Of a DNA stretch of 64,000 bases, positions 55,583 to 63,540 are shown piece by piece. Position numbers and translations under genes: made by a program. The DNA is from an uncultured Tenacibaculum sp. (GTDB taxonomy: Bacteria; Bacteroidota; Bacteroidia; Flavobacteriales; Flavobacteriaceae): assembly GCA_947496185.1 (NCBI GenBank), contig CANMCD010000006.1:1-64000 (forward strand). The letters are read 5' to 3'. The notes under the pieces were generated by a model. That model did not search any database, was not told where the DNA came from, and saw only the letters and a list, made by a program, of their open reading frames with translations. Within the stretch, counting starts at the first letter, position 1. Each line of letters opens with the position of its first letter.

Positions 55583-56260
55583 TTAAAAATTGCCTTTTGA
55601 GCCCTTTTCTTCGATCATAAGTAAATCAGGCTTATATATGTTTTTTACGTCGATAGACGGCTCAAAACTCGCTATTTTATTGTTTTGCTGTTTTTTTATT
55701 AATATTCCGCTAGATATGTCTACCAGTGCTTTTTCCATAAGTTTAAGCCCCATAGGCTGTAATTCGTTTCTCCATAACCGTTTGGTCGCTTCTGAAAGCT
55801 TTAAGGCATATAGTTTGGGATCAATAATAACAAAGTCTTGGTAGGCTATATCTCCGCGATCTATTCCTGAATTTAACCAAAAAATTGTCCCGCCCGTAAT
55901 TTTATCGCGCATTTTTATAGCCCATTGGATCGAGCTTCGCCCCCTATGAAGTGGTAAAATACTGGGGTGGAATCCTATCCACCCTAATTTTGCCTTATAA
56001 CGTGTTCTTTTGCCAACATAATCAAACGATTGTGCCGAAATTCCCAAATCTACACCGCATGGAAAAGTATCACCATTTAGCATTCCCGCAGGTATAATTT
56101 TTATTCCGTTCTTAACGGCTAACGGCTTAATATATCTATCATCTAGTGGGCAACACACCCCTACAACCTTAAACCCTTTTTTTAGACAAATATGGAGTAC
56201 CATTTCTCCAAAATATTTTTGTCCGCTTATAAATACCTTAAAATCTTTTTTATTCTCCAT
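55583..56260 (-). CDS. Formyltransferase-fold protein of prophage terminal cassette
   Basis: 225 residues. The formyltransferase core is clear: GISAQSFDYVG, FHPSILPLHRGRSSIQWAI (compare Fmt SLLPxxRGxxPxxWAI) and GGTIFWLNSGIDRGDIAYQ. The usual catalytic Asn of the N-x-H motif is Gly here (GFHPS), while His and the later Asp (GIDRGD) remain. It lacks the C-terminal tRNA-binding domain of Fmt, so initiator-tRNA formylation is unlikely. It overlaps the GNAT frame by 11 bp. Possibly it transfers a one-carbon or related group to DNA bases or a small precursor. Confidence 0.75.
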   Translation of the reverse strand: MENKKDFKVFISGQKYFGEMVLHICLKKGFKVVGVCCPLDDRYIKPLAVKNGIKIIPAGMLNGDTFPCGVDLGISAQSFDYVGKRTRYKAKLGWIGFHPSILPLHRGRSSIQWAIKMRDKITGGTIFWLNSGIDRGDIAYQDFVIIDPKLYALKLSEATKRLWRNELQPMGLKLMEKALVDISSGILIKKQQNNKIASFEPSIDVKNIYKPDLLMIEEKGSKGNF

Positions 56261-56765
56261 AACCTAAAAATTTAAAACCTTGAATCGCCCTAAAATGACC
56301 TCCGTAGCCCCCCATTAGTTTTTTTGATGTTCGCCTGATACTTTCCGCAGATTTTTTTTTATTTGATCCATAAAGCCGCGCACTTGTTTGTTGCCATTTT
56401 TTTGATTTTCTTAGATAATTAGCTAGCTGTGGGTGGCTTGTGTGAAAAAACGTATGATATTTTTTGTTTTTTCTGCCGTTTCCGTCAAGGTGATATTGCA
56501 TTACCGCGTTTAGGAAAGTCGTACCAACGCCTGCGCCTTGCCACTCGGGCATGACCACCAAACGGGATGCCCTGTAAGCTTTTGCAGTAAAAAGTGGCAT
56601 GACAGCGACGTGTGCCACTAATTCTCCGCCTACAATACCGACAAAGTACTCAGCACACGGGGGGTGAGGAAGTTTTAAATAATAATGCTTTTCAAAAAAA
56701 CGCCAGTAACTTGAGTTTGTCTTGAATATTTCAAGTTTGATTTTTGGACGATTTTCGATTTGCTT
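56250..56765 (-). CDS. Mom-like GNAT acyltransferase domain (frameshifted continuation of the ABC ATPase gene)
   Basis: Read from the slippery A-run at 56764-56773 in the -1 frame, this continues as KQIENRPKIKL, then FFEKHYYLKLPHPP and YFVGIVGGELVAHVAV. The HxYL head resembles Mu Mom. The GNAT acyl-CoA loop is MPEWQGAGVGTTFL, and the end reads GHFRAIQGFKFLGYG. There is no start codon near the beginning; the first in-frame ATG in a good place is around 56585, inside the fold. It is therefore most likely made as the C-terminal half of a ~374-residue fusion. It overlaps the formyltransferase start by 11 bp. Confidence 0.7.
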   Translation of the reverse strand, partial: KQIENRPKIKLEIFKTNSSYWRFFEKHYYLKLPHPPCAEYFVGIVGGELVAHVAVMPLFTAKAYRASRLVVMPEWQGAGVGTTFLNAVMQYHLDGNGRKNKKYHTFFHTSHPQLANYLRKSKKWQQTSARLYGSNKKKSAESIRRTSKKLMGGYGGHFRAIQGFKFLGYGE

Positions 56766-57373
56766 TTTTTTTTAAGTTCTTGGGTGTTTGTATTGTAACA
56801 CCAATCTGGCTGTAGCCATTCGACAATGTCGTAATGCGGACTTAAAAGCACTATTTTTTTACCATTATTTTTTCTCCATCCTTTTGAAAAAGCCATCGCC
56901 CCAATTTTTGCAATTTGGCGGTCAACTACACTTGTAAATTCGTCGACCACGACCTCATTGGGCGCGTCGACTATAAGCCTAGCCATTCCCGCTCTAAATT
57001 GCTGCCCGTTAGAAAGCGACTTAAATGGTTTTAGCCAACTTGGGACATCTCCAAGTCCAACACTAGATAGAGCCCCCGTTACTTTTTCAAAATTTCGAGT
57101 TGATGGTGCTATGCAATCTATTATTGGTTTGTCGTTATCCCAATTATCGTAGGGGTTATAAATTTTATTGCCGCCAAAAATACGCTCACCTATTGATGTT
57201 TTACCCGAACCACTTCCGCCTACTATAAGACCTATTTGCCAATTATCTTCTTCAACAGCTATATCTGCCGTATATTCCCAGAAATCGGCGCGGTCGACAT
57301 TAAAAAGACTTTTTACTCTTTCAGCTCGATAGCTTTCAAAATTTTTCGTTTTGTGCTTTATTTCTATTTTCAT
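56675..57373 (-). CDS. ABC-type ATPase of prophage terminal cassette
   Basis: 232 residues in the zero frame. Walker A GGSGSGKT (52-59), signature LSNGQ (120-124), Walker B VVVDE (141-145), H-loop His180 (LLSPHYDIVEW). No membrane segments, so it is not a transporter. The zero-frame tail after Lys201-203 is low-complexity and probably non-natural, since a -1 shift at the A10 run joins it to a GNAT domain. An ABC ATPase plus acetyltransferase in one chain is a known architecture. It overlaps the preceding 42-residue gene by 4 bp. Confidence 0.8.
   Translation of the reverse strand: MKIEIKHKTKNFESYRAERVKSLFNVDRADFWEYTADIAVEEDNWQIGLIVGGSGSGKTSIGERIFGGNKIYNPYDNWDNDKPIIDCIAPSTRNFEKVTGALSSVGLGDVPSWLKPFKSLSNGQQFRAGMARLIVDAPNEVVVDEFTSVVDRQIAKIGAMAFSKGWRKNNGKKIVLLSPHYDIVEWLQPDWCYNTNTQELKKKSKSKIVQKSNLKYSRQTQVTGVFLKSIII
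56764..56773 (-). other. A10 slippery run: probable -1 frameshift or transcript slippage site
   Basis: The minus strand reads CTT AAA AAA AAA AGC in the ATPase frame. One base back, or one added A, gives ...AAA AAG CAA ATC and an uninterrupted 171-codon GNAT frame. Such runs promote both ribosomal -1 shifting (A AAA AAG) and RNA-polymerase slippage. A sequencing indel is the other explanation. Confidence 0.65.
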
Positions 57374-57498
57374 ACGTTCACTAATTTAATTTTTAACCCC
57401 TTTTTTTTCATCTCGTTGAACAACTTTTCTTGTTCCTCTTCTGTTTTAGCTATTATTATTACGCCAAATTTTGGCGTATACTTAAAACTTTTACTCAT
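57370..57498 (-). CDS. Small phage protein (42 aa) coupled to the ABC-GNAT gene
   Basis: Begins MSKSFKYTPKFGVIIIAK at 57498, followed by a charged helix (EEEQEKLFNEMKKK) and a short strand KIKLVNV. Its TGA overlaps the ATG of the ATPase gene (ATGA), implying coupled translation. The beta-alpha-beta look resembles a ferredoxin-like mini-domain. No cysteines, so it is not a zinc-finger Com homologue although it has the place com has before mom. Function unknown. Confidence 0.6.
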   Translation of the reverse strand: MSKSFKYTPKFGVIIIAKTEEEQEKLFNEMKKKGLKIKLVNV

Positions 57499-57532
57499 AT
57501 ATTAATTTTTAAATGTTTGTTTGTAATTGCTT

Positions 57533-59041
57533 TTAAATTTGATTTATCACTGTTTCAGTTATAATTTTAAAGGGGTTATTAAATGTTTTTATGCGTATTT
57601 TATTGAAATCATCAGCGTTCGGTGCTTCAGAAAGGTTCGCATCGTAATACTTCTCTCCAGCTGCTTCCGTCACTGTTCTTGCACCCGTGGCGCAATCAAT
57701 TGTTACTGTTTTCGGTATATATTTATACCCGTTTGAATTTGTTAATATTAATTTTTGAGAGAACACACAAGTACTTATTTTTTCGGCGTTTTCGGTGCTG
57801 TAATTCTTTATATGAATGGTAATTAACGTGTTTCGTTCTTTACTTGTTCGTTTCAAGTCTTGATCGATTGAATAGTTAAAACTTGTATCTGCTACAACGC
57901 TATTTGGCGGTATAAAATTTAAAATAATTGTTAATTCCAAAAAACCAGTCTGTAACAACAGACTTTTATAGCAAAATGTATTTTTTAAAAGATCCTTTCT
58001 TCCGTTAGGAAATTCCCCGAAATCAAAAACGCGACGTTCAAAGTCATTATACTTTACAGGCGTGGAAATTTCACCAGTCGTTGTATCCACTTTAATTCCG
58101 TGACCAAAAATTAATTCGTTTGTTATTAACATCAAATCTCCCTTATTGTTATATACTTGGATAGGTCGTTTTTTAGCTATTGGTAAGTTGTCACTAAGAT
58201 ATATAGTGCCCTCACCAGCAGAAAATTTTGTGGCGCCAACAATTTTTATATTTTGCCGAAGAGATTTAAAAACATCAGGCGTCAAAATACCGTTTGTTTT
58301 TGCAAACACTCTAGGTATGGACACCATTGCAGAACGAAAGTCTGCAGTTGCGTCTCCTAAAAATATTTTTGGGTTTTCACCATTTTCTATTAAAACAGAA
58401 AAATCAGCTTCGTGGTTTGAAGATATGATCCTAGCCGATGGATTTAAGAATACGACTGTTTTGCCGTATTTTGTTGCGCCGAAATTTATAACGACTTGTG
58501 CCGACATTTTCGAACTGCTGGCATACGCGTTAGAAATGTCTACATAAATACTTACATTCATTACTTCAACGGGAAGAATTGGAATTTCGATTTCGATCGC
58601 TCCAATTTTATTAATTTGTACGCCATATTGATCTGGCGTAAAATGTAAAAATTCGCCGTCTTGTAGTGGATTTCCGCGAGGGCAATACGGCACGTCATTT
58701 ACAAATTCAGAAACTTTGGTTTTATTTTTAAGCTCCGCGAGCTTCTGTTTTTCTATACTTGTAAAATCATTGCTTGAAAGTCCTTTTCCTGCCTCTTTAT
58801 CTACTTTATTGTTCCATTTATCACGGTCTCCTTGTGCTAAATGCAGCTCGTTTGAATTTATATGATCGTTTAACACGATTTTGTCCGCTTTTTGTATCAA
58901 TAATTCGTCGATACCTTCAACTTCGTTAACTGGTACTTTTTCATCCTTAAATCTCAAAGCGTCAAAAAGCCTCCAAAATTGCGTTTGTGTTGGCTTGTCA
59001 CCAGTTTTAAACCAATTTTTTACTAATTGTCTTAATTTCAT
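57533..59041 (-). CDS. Phage tail fibre / receptor-binding protein
   Basis: 502 residues. The N-terminus MKLRQLVKNWFKTGDKPTQ with FWRLFDALRFKDEKVPVNEV is the attachment head of Bacteroidota phage tail proteins. A helical region (ELHLAQGDRDKWNNKVDKEA) is a trimerisation-type repeat seen in fibres. The remainder is beta-rich with no recognised enzyme. It lies 4 bp downstream of the other fibre gene. Host-range determinant by position. Confidence 0.72.
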   Translation of the reverse strand: MKLRQLVKNWFKTGDKPTQTQFWRLFDALRFKDEKVPVNEVEGIDELLIQKADKIVLNDHINSNELHLAQGDRDKWNNKVDKEAGKGLSSNDFTSIEKQKLAELKNKTKVSEFVNDVPYCPRGNPLQDGEFLHFTPDQYGVQINKIGAIEIEIPILPVEVMNVSIYVDISNAYASSSKMSAQVVINFGATKYGKTVVFLNPSARIISSNHEADFSVLIENGENPKIFLGDATADFRSAMVSIPRVFAKTNGILTPDVFKSLRQNIKIVGATKFSAGEGTIYLSDNLPIAKKRPIQVYNNKGDLMLITNELIFGHGIKVDTTTGEISTPVKYNDFERRVFDFGEFPNGRKDLLKNTFCYKSLLLQTGFLELTIILNFIPPNSVVADTSFNYSIDQDLKRTSKERNTLITIHIKNYSTENAEKISTCVFSQKLILTNSNGYKYIPKTVTIDCATGARTVTEAAGEKYYDANLSEAPNADDFNKIRIKTFNNPFKIITETVINQI

Positions 59042-59044
59042 TTT

Positions 59045-59797
59045 TTACTTATTTATGTATTGAATGGCAACTACTAAATACTTTTTAGGTTCTATATTAA
59101 TAGCCGTCGGATTTTGCTGCCCCACAGATTGTGTATAGTTGTGCCAACGAACGTTGTCGTGGGAGGCTTCCCAGCTGCTACCGTTATGAGTTGATTGCGA
59201 ATCACGAGCCGAACCAAAACGGAAGGTTACGTCCATTTTCGGTATATTATAAATAGACAGTTTCCTTTCGTGTGAACCTGAGACACGCCCAGCCGTTTCG
59301 TGTGTCTTCTTGACTTTTATAAATTTGTCTCTTAAATCGTCAGTTCCATTACTTCCGTCAGCTATATACCAGCCGTCAGGCAATTGGGCATTGGTAATGT
59401 TTCCACCCACAAAACGTATTTCTTTATGAATACCTTTAAATGGATTAAAGCGTTTTAAATCTGTCCAATTTATCGCATTTGTTCCTACGCCAAATTCCAC
59501 CCATCTTGTATAAAAAGTGTCTTTTATTTCTCCGTTTTCAAAGGCTAATTTTTCAACGTTTTCACGGATTATTACTTTTGATTGCTTAACACCTCCTTTA
59601 AAATTGTAAAGTTCACCGTCTATATATACCACTCCATCCTTAACTCTATTACCCACAATTTCGCACCCTTTTATAATCGCTCTTTTTCCAATAATTTCGC
59701 CCAGCGAATTAAACAGCTCATAAGCCGTTTGCATTTTGTCAAACGTTTCTGTTTCCAAGCGATACCCTCCCGCTTGCATAAAGTTTATTTTGTTCAT
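59045..59797 (-). CDS. Phage tail fibre/collar-like protein
   Basis: 250 residues. The C-terminal half has a collar-like signature, LPDGWYIADGSNGTDDLRDKFI, and a Gly/Ser/His-rich tip (SGSHERKLS, HNGSSWEASHDNVRWHN), ending in the anchoring TAINIEPKKYLVVAIQYI. This is the usual pattern of microcin-collar/tail-collar proteins. N-terminal helical part unknown. Sits between gpI-like and tail-fibre genes with 3-bp gaps. Confidence 0.72.
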   Translation of the reverse strand: MNKINFMQAGGYRLETETFDKMQTAYELFNSLGEIIGKRAIIKGCEIVGNRVKDGVVYIDGELYNFKGGVKQSKVIIRENVEKLAFENGEIKDTFYTRWVEFGVGTNAINWTDLKRFNPFKGIHKEIRFVGGNITNAQLPDGWYIADGSNGTDDLRDKFIKVKKTHETAGRVSGSHERKLSIYNIPKMDVTFRFGSARDSQSTHNGSSWEASHDNVRWHNYTQSVGQQNPTAINIEPKKYLVVAIQYINK

Positions 59798-59800
59798 ATT

Positions 59801-60265
59801 TTAAAATGTTTCTATAGTATAGCTTTTTGACCCTTTTTTAAAAAAATCTATCCACTTATGTATTTCGTATTTTCTATTTATATATATTGATTTTGGTACA
59901 CGAACTATAAAGTCCACTGCGGTGTCTGAATAATCCACTTTACTATGGATAAATATCGTGCCCAAAAATTTTGGCTTTTCTTCTATCGGCGTGTATATAA
60001 ATTCAGGTGAAAATTTGTTGCTCCCATTTATTTCTATTCTTCTTAAATCATTATCAAAAACATCATTTAACGCTTTTCTTAGATAGCAAACTTGCCCGTT
60101 ATGTTCTAGGCGAAAAACGTCTAGTTTTTGCTTTTGTAAAAAAAGTTCATGAAGCTCAACAACTGGGCTTAAAAGCACTTTTAAATAAGCTATTATTTTG
60201 GGCTTTCTAATTGATGTCGGTAGCAATAAAACAGCTATTTTGTTAAAATCAATGTTATACCACAT
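59801..60265 (-). CDS. Phage tail protein, gpI-like
   Basis: 154 residues. The start MWYNIDFNKIAVLLLPTSIR and the middle HNGQVCYLRKALNDVFD recur in tail proteins of Bacteroidota phages placed after baseplate J, where P2 has gpI. It overlaps baseplate J by 11 bp. Assignment rests mainly on position and the conserved phrase. Confidence 0.65.
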   Translation of the reverse strand: MWYNIDFNKIAVLLLPTSIRKPKIIAYLKVLLSPVVELHELFLQKQKLDVFRLEHNGQVCYLRKALNDVFDNDLRRIEINGSNKFSPEFIYTPIEEKPKFLGTIFIHSKVDYSDTAVDFIVRVPKSIYINRKYEIHKWIDFFKKGSKSYTIETF

Positions 60266-61085
60266 ATCGTATATTTTTAAAATCTTCCACTTTAAAATAG
60301 CCGCTCTTTGGAATTCTTTTTACACTTATCTCTGTGGGCGCTCCATAATCATCTATGGAAACATTCAGCCAGCTACTTTTTGCAGATTTTAAATCGACAA
60401 TTTCGACACCTTCACATAATTGGATTACATCTACCAAGCTCTGCAGTATTAATTCTCCGTTAAACGGCAGCCTTTTTAAAAATTCCTTTATCGCATCTTC
60501 GACGGGCTTGTTACCATTTAATATGGATGTGCCGTCCTCTGTCAAGACCAGCGGATCACGGTAAATATCGATTGTAAGCAGCAACAAATCTGCTTTATAA
60601 TTTATAACCGTAATTCTATCCCCTGCAAAGGCTATTTCTTTAAAATATGCCTTGACGGACTCTTCTTGAATTCCACTAATAGGACTTAAAACGCCGCCAT
60701 TTTCCCCCGCTATTTTGATAATTATATGCCCTGCTTTTTCCGCGTTGTTAACGGCTGCATACTTTATTATTTGAGCCTTTTTTATTTGTTCTTCTGTCGC
60801 GTTTGATGTATTAAATTTATCCGTATCGAAAATAAGATCAAATCCGTACATAAAGACTAGAGCTTTACTTCTATACCAACTAAGTGTGCCTGATTTTTGG
60901 TTATTTAAAGATATTTCGACTTCTTTCCTATGAGCATCAAAGTATTTTCGTTGATCGCTAAAACAAAACGCAACAATGTGTATTAACAAATTCCAAACAG
61001 CTGTTTTACTTTGGCTATTAAGTTCTTTTAGGGCTTTTTGATGATTCTTAACCCTTATCATTTTTTGTTTGATTTCCTCTACCAT
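60255..61085 (-). CDS. Baseplate J-like wedge protein
   Basis: 276 residues. The start MVEEIKQKMIRVK and centre SWYRSKALVFMYGFDLIFD, with PISGIQEESVKAYFKEIAFAG split in two, and a C-terminal strand GAPTEISVKRIPKSGYFKV are consistent with a short baseplate J. Position between LysM/gp25 genes and gpI-like gene agrees with P2/Mu order W-J-I. Length is shorter than P2 gpJ. Confidence 0.68.
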   Translation of the reverse strand: MVEEIKQKMIRVKNHQKALKELNSQSKTAVWNLLIHIVAFCFSDQRKYFDAHRKEVEISLNNQKSGTLSWYRSKALVFMYGFDLIFDTDKFNTSNATEEQIKKAQIIKYAAVNNAEKAGHIIIKIAGENGGVLSPISGIQEESVKAYFKEIAFAGDRITVINYKADLLLLTIDIYRDPLVLTEDGTSILNGNKPVEDAIKEFLKRLPFNGELILQSLVDVIQLCEGVEIVDLKSAKSSWLNVSIDDYGAPTEISVKRIPKSGYFKVEDFKNIRYVV

Positions 61086-61087
61086 AA

Positions 61088-61387
61088 TTAACTCACTTTA
61101 AAATCAATTTCAATAGCCCAGCATCCAATACCTTCACAATCATTTAATCTATCCTTATCCCCACTTGACAAAGCCGTTGCAGGTTTTATTTGGTTTAGCT
61201 CGTAAAAATTATATAGCTCGCTTGTTTTTTCAATTTTTGGAATAACAAGTGTATCACCCGCAGCGAGCTCTTTTGATAACTCAAGCCCGTTTGATTGAGC
61301 TAGATTAAAAGCATTTTCGGCGCTTCCCGTCAGCTGTATAGCTACATCAAAAAGTGACTGATTTGCGTAGACTTTGTAATTATTCAT
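61088..61387 (-). CDS. LysM-domain tail protein (gpX-like)
   Basis: 99 residues. LysM core YKVYANQSLFDVAIQLTGSA to LAAGDTLVIPK binds peptidoglycan in tail assembly proteins such as P2 gpX. A short tail ends EIDFKVS. It overlaps the gp25-like gene by 8 bp and precedes baseplate J by 2 bp. Confidence 0.75.
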   Translation of the reverse strand: MNNYKVYANQSLFDVAIQLTGSAENAFNLAQSNGLELSKELAAGDTLVIPKIEKTSELYNFYELNQIKPATALSSGDKDRLNDCEGIGCWAIEIDFKVS

Positions 61388-61664
61388 AAGAACCGTTTAT
61401 GTTAACACCATTTTCGTTTACATCTAAGGTTTCGACCTTAAATCCATCGGCTTCCAGCTGAACAATTATATTTCGTTCCAAAAAGCGACTAATTTTACCT
61501 TTTAACGCGTTTTGTAGGTCACAACCAATTTGCGGGTTTTCTTTAAAGTCTGAGGGCTTACTAATAAGCAAAAGTTTTACAGATTGCTCCGAACTGTCAG
61601 ATATTACGAAATCCCCGTTACTTATTTCTAAGTCTCCAGTATTGTCAATTATTATATCCTTCAT
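61380..61664 (-). CDS. Baseplate wedge protein, gp25/gpW-like
   Basis: 94 residues. IIIDNTGDLEISNGDFVISD then SEQSVKLLLISKPSDFKENP and IGCDLQNALKGKI follow the gp25/W pattern (initial acidic strand, QxVxLLLxTxPGExxxxPxxG). It overlaps its upstream neighbour by 4 bp and downstream one by 8 bp. Confidence 0.78.
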   Translation of the reverse strand: MKDIIIDNTGDLEISNGDFVISDSSEQSVKLLLISKPSDFKENPQIGCDLQNALKGKISRFLERNIIVQLEADGFKVETLDVNENGVNINGSYE

Positions 61665-62047
61665 TTTGTCGACTCGTATTCGTATATTCTTTTTTTTAGT
61701 TCTGAGTTTTCTCTTTTTAAGGAGTTAATTTTTCGCTTCTGCTGGCGAATTTCATCTTCTAAAAGTTTTACCTTTTTTTCGTAAAGAATTTGCAAATCGT
61801 TGGCTTTTTTTTCCAACATGTTTATTTTTTGCTCACAAATATTTTGTATCTCTTCCGCTTTTTTATTGCGTCTGTCTTCTAAATCGCTCATAGATTTATC
61901 ATACAGTGAAAAAATTTTTTCTATGTTGCTTAACTCTTTTGTCTTCACGTCTGCTTTTCTTTTTCTTCTTTCCGTTAAAAAACCGAACAATCCACCAGCA
62001 CCAAAAAGCGTGGTAATGATCGTTATTATTATGCTTGTCTTATTCAT
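61661..62047 (-). CDS. Phage membrane protein with long coiled coil
   Basis: 128 residues. One N-terminal transmembrane helix (SIIITIITTLFGAGGLFGFL), then about 100 residues of continuous coiled coil rich in Lys/Glu (LEDRRNKKAEEI, LYEKKVKLLEDEIRQQKRKI). It sits in the baseplate cluster between gpV and gp25-like genes. A spanin, holin partner or tail-assembly factor is possible; none is shown by motifs. Confidence 0.7.
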   Translation of the reverse strand: MNKTSIIITIITTLFGAGGLFGFLTERRKRKADVKTKELSNIEKIFSLYDKSMSDLEDRRNKKAEEIQNICEQKINMLEKKANDLQILYEKKVKLLEDEIRQQKRKINSLKRENSELKKRIYEYESTK

Positions 62048-62087
62048 TTAATAGGGGGCTTTATTATTATTTAATTATTGTTTAAAT

Positions 62088-62561
62088 TCAATTTAAAAAC
62101 TCTTTAAACCTTGCTTCAAGGGTGTCAAATTCTGTAAGGTTTAAAAGATTTATAGTTGTTCCCGATGTGGTTGTAAACTTCATTTTTTTGACGGCTGAAA
62201 TTAAATCCACCATTAAGCCTTTTAATGTTTCGTTTTCTTTTTTCAGTAAGAAACCAGACGCGTCAATATTTAAGGCGACGTTTTTAATTTTTACTTGGTG
62301 TTTTTGTATCGCGGATGTATTGACAACAACGGCAATTTCTTTACTAATAAAAACCACGGTGACCAGCGAGCCTATTTCGGGCAGTAAAAACACACCTCCG
62401 TTTTTATCATCAGTCATTAAATATGCGTCGTCTATTTCTGCACTACCGTCTAATGGCTGTAAATCTGCCGTCTTATTTTCTATATCGACACTGATAACCT
62501 TACAGACCTTTGCGTATATCTCGTCGCCCGTTTGTGCTAGTTTTTGTATTACTTCTTTCAT
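62088..62561 (-). CDS. Phage baseplate assembly protein V
   Basis: 157 residues. The OB-fold N-terminal part (EIYAKVCKVISVDIENKTAD, FLLPEIGSLVTVVFI) and the repeat beta part (HQVKIKNVALNID) are those of gpV/gp45 spikes that form the central tip of contractile tails. C-terminal helix and TTTSGTTINLLNL end. It starts 4 bp after the gpD-like gene. Confidence 0.8.
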   Translation of the reverse strand: MKEVIQKLAQTGDEIYAKVCKVISVDIENKTADLQPLDGSAEIDDAYLMTDDKNGGVFLLPEIGSLVTVVFISKEIAVVVNTSAIQKHQVKIKNVALNIDASGFLLKKENETLKGLMVDLISAVKKMKFTTTSGTTINLLNLTEFDTLEARFKEFLN

Positions 62562-62565
62562 TTTT

Positions 62566-63540
62566 CTATCCGATTGGTTTGTCTAAGGTTATATTTTGGC
62601 GGTAGCCGTTTACCCCAAAAATGATTTCGGTTTTTTTCACTAGGTAAGTTCCTGAATTACCATCGGAAGCCGTAATATTTACCATATCACACTTACTTAC
62701 CTCGGGCACTCCAAAACTTTCAAAAGAACCTTTAAACCCCGTTTGTTTATACCTTTCTAGCGCTTTTGTGGCGTATTTTTTTAACTCCTTTTCACTCAAA
62801 CCGTCGATACGTATTTTTATCACATCGCCGTCCTTGTCGCCTAGTTCAAACGTTGTTTTTTTGTGTTTTGCTCCAAAACTAACCGCTTCGACTCTTACGC
62901 GGATGTCTTCTTTTTGTCTATACTCTAAGTCTTCGCTAATTATATTTTTACCGTGAGCAAAAAACAGTTTTTTGCGGTTGTCGAACGGATACCGAAGACC
63001 TACGTATAAAACTGTATCCCCGCCTATATTTCTGAAATAGCTACTAAGCATATATTTTTCCTTAAGCTCCTGCAATTCTTCGGCGACGGTATTTTTTACG
63101 ATTCTGTACTTCCCGAGCGCAATACTTTTGTCTATTAACTGGAATTTTATACCAGTATCATTTAGTAAATACGTTATAAATTCTTCAAGCGACACATTTT
63201 TAAATGATTTCGGCGTTAGCTTCTTTTGTTTTAACAAAAACATACTGTCTTCGCATTTTATTTTTATTGGTGTATGTGCGTCGATGCTTCTTACAAAACC
63301 AACAAAACGCGTTGTAAGCTCGTTGTCGTAGCCTAATTTAACGGTGACTTTGTCACCTCTTTTTATTGGTGGCTTACCGTTTTCGATGGTGTAGCCCTCC
63401 CACGTTATATTTTTAGGGAGTTCAAGCTCGCAAGTGTCAGTAAGCGCGTCCGTTTCTTCGACAATCGTACATGACGCCACGGAAGTAAATTCCCAGCTTT
63501 TAGTACTTATTAAGTTTATATGTGAGCAAAGCGTATACAT
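62566..63540 (-). CDS. Baseplate hub protein, gpD-like
   Basis: 324 residues. IEEpL-type start (SCTIVEETDALTDTCELELP), beta core with RGDKVTVKLGYDN and RFVGFVRSIDAHTPIKIKCED, then a Gly/Lys tail DMVNITASDGNSGTYLVKKTE. This is the P2 gpD/Mu gp44 hub arrangement. It abuts the next gene upstream (0 bp) and gpV downstream. Confidence 0.8.
   Translation of the reverse strand: MYTLCSHINLISTKSWEFTSVASCTIVEETDALTDTCELELPKNITWEGYTIENGKPPIKRGDKVTVKLGYDNELTTRFVGFVRSIDAHTPIKIKCEDSMFLLKQKKLTPKSFKNVSLEEFITYLLNDTGIKFQLIDKSIALGKYRIVKNTVAEELQELKEKYMLSSYFRNIGGDTVLYVGLRYPFDNRKKLFFAHGKNIISEDLEYRQKEDIRVRVEAVSFGAKHKKTTFELGDKDGDVIKIRIDGLSEKELKKYATKALERYKQTGFKGSFESFGVPEVSKCDMVNITASDGNSGTYLVKKTEIIFGVNGYRQNITLDKPIG

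Noticed and set aside
57533-59041. Many plus-strand open frames across the prophage and other minus-strand genes
   Set aside because: They lie opposite well-supported genes, show no family features and are antisense shadows.
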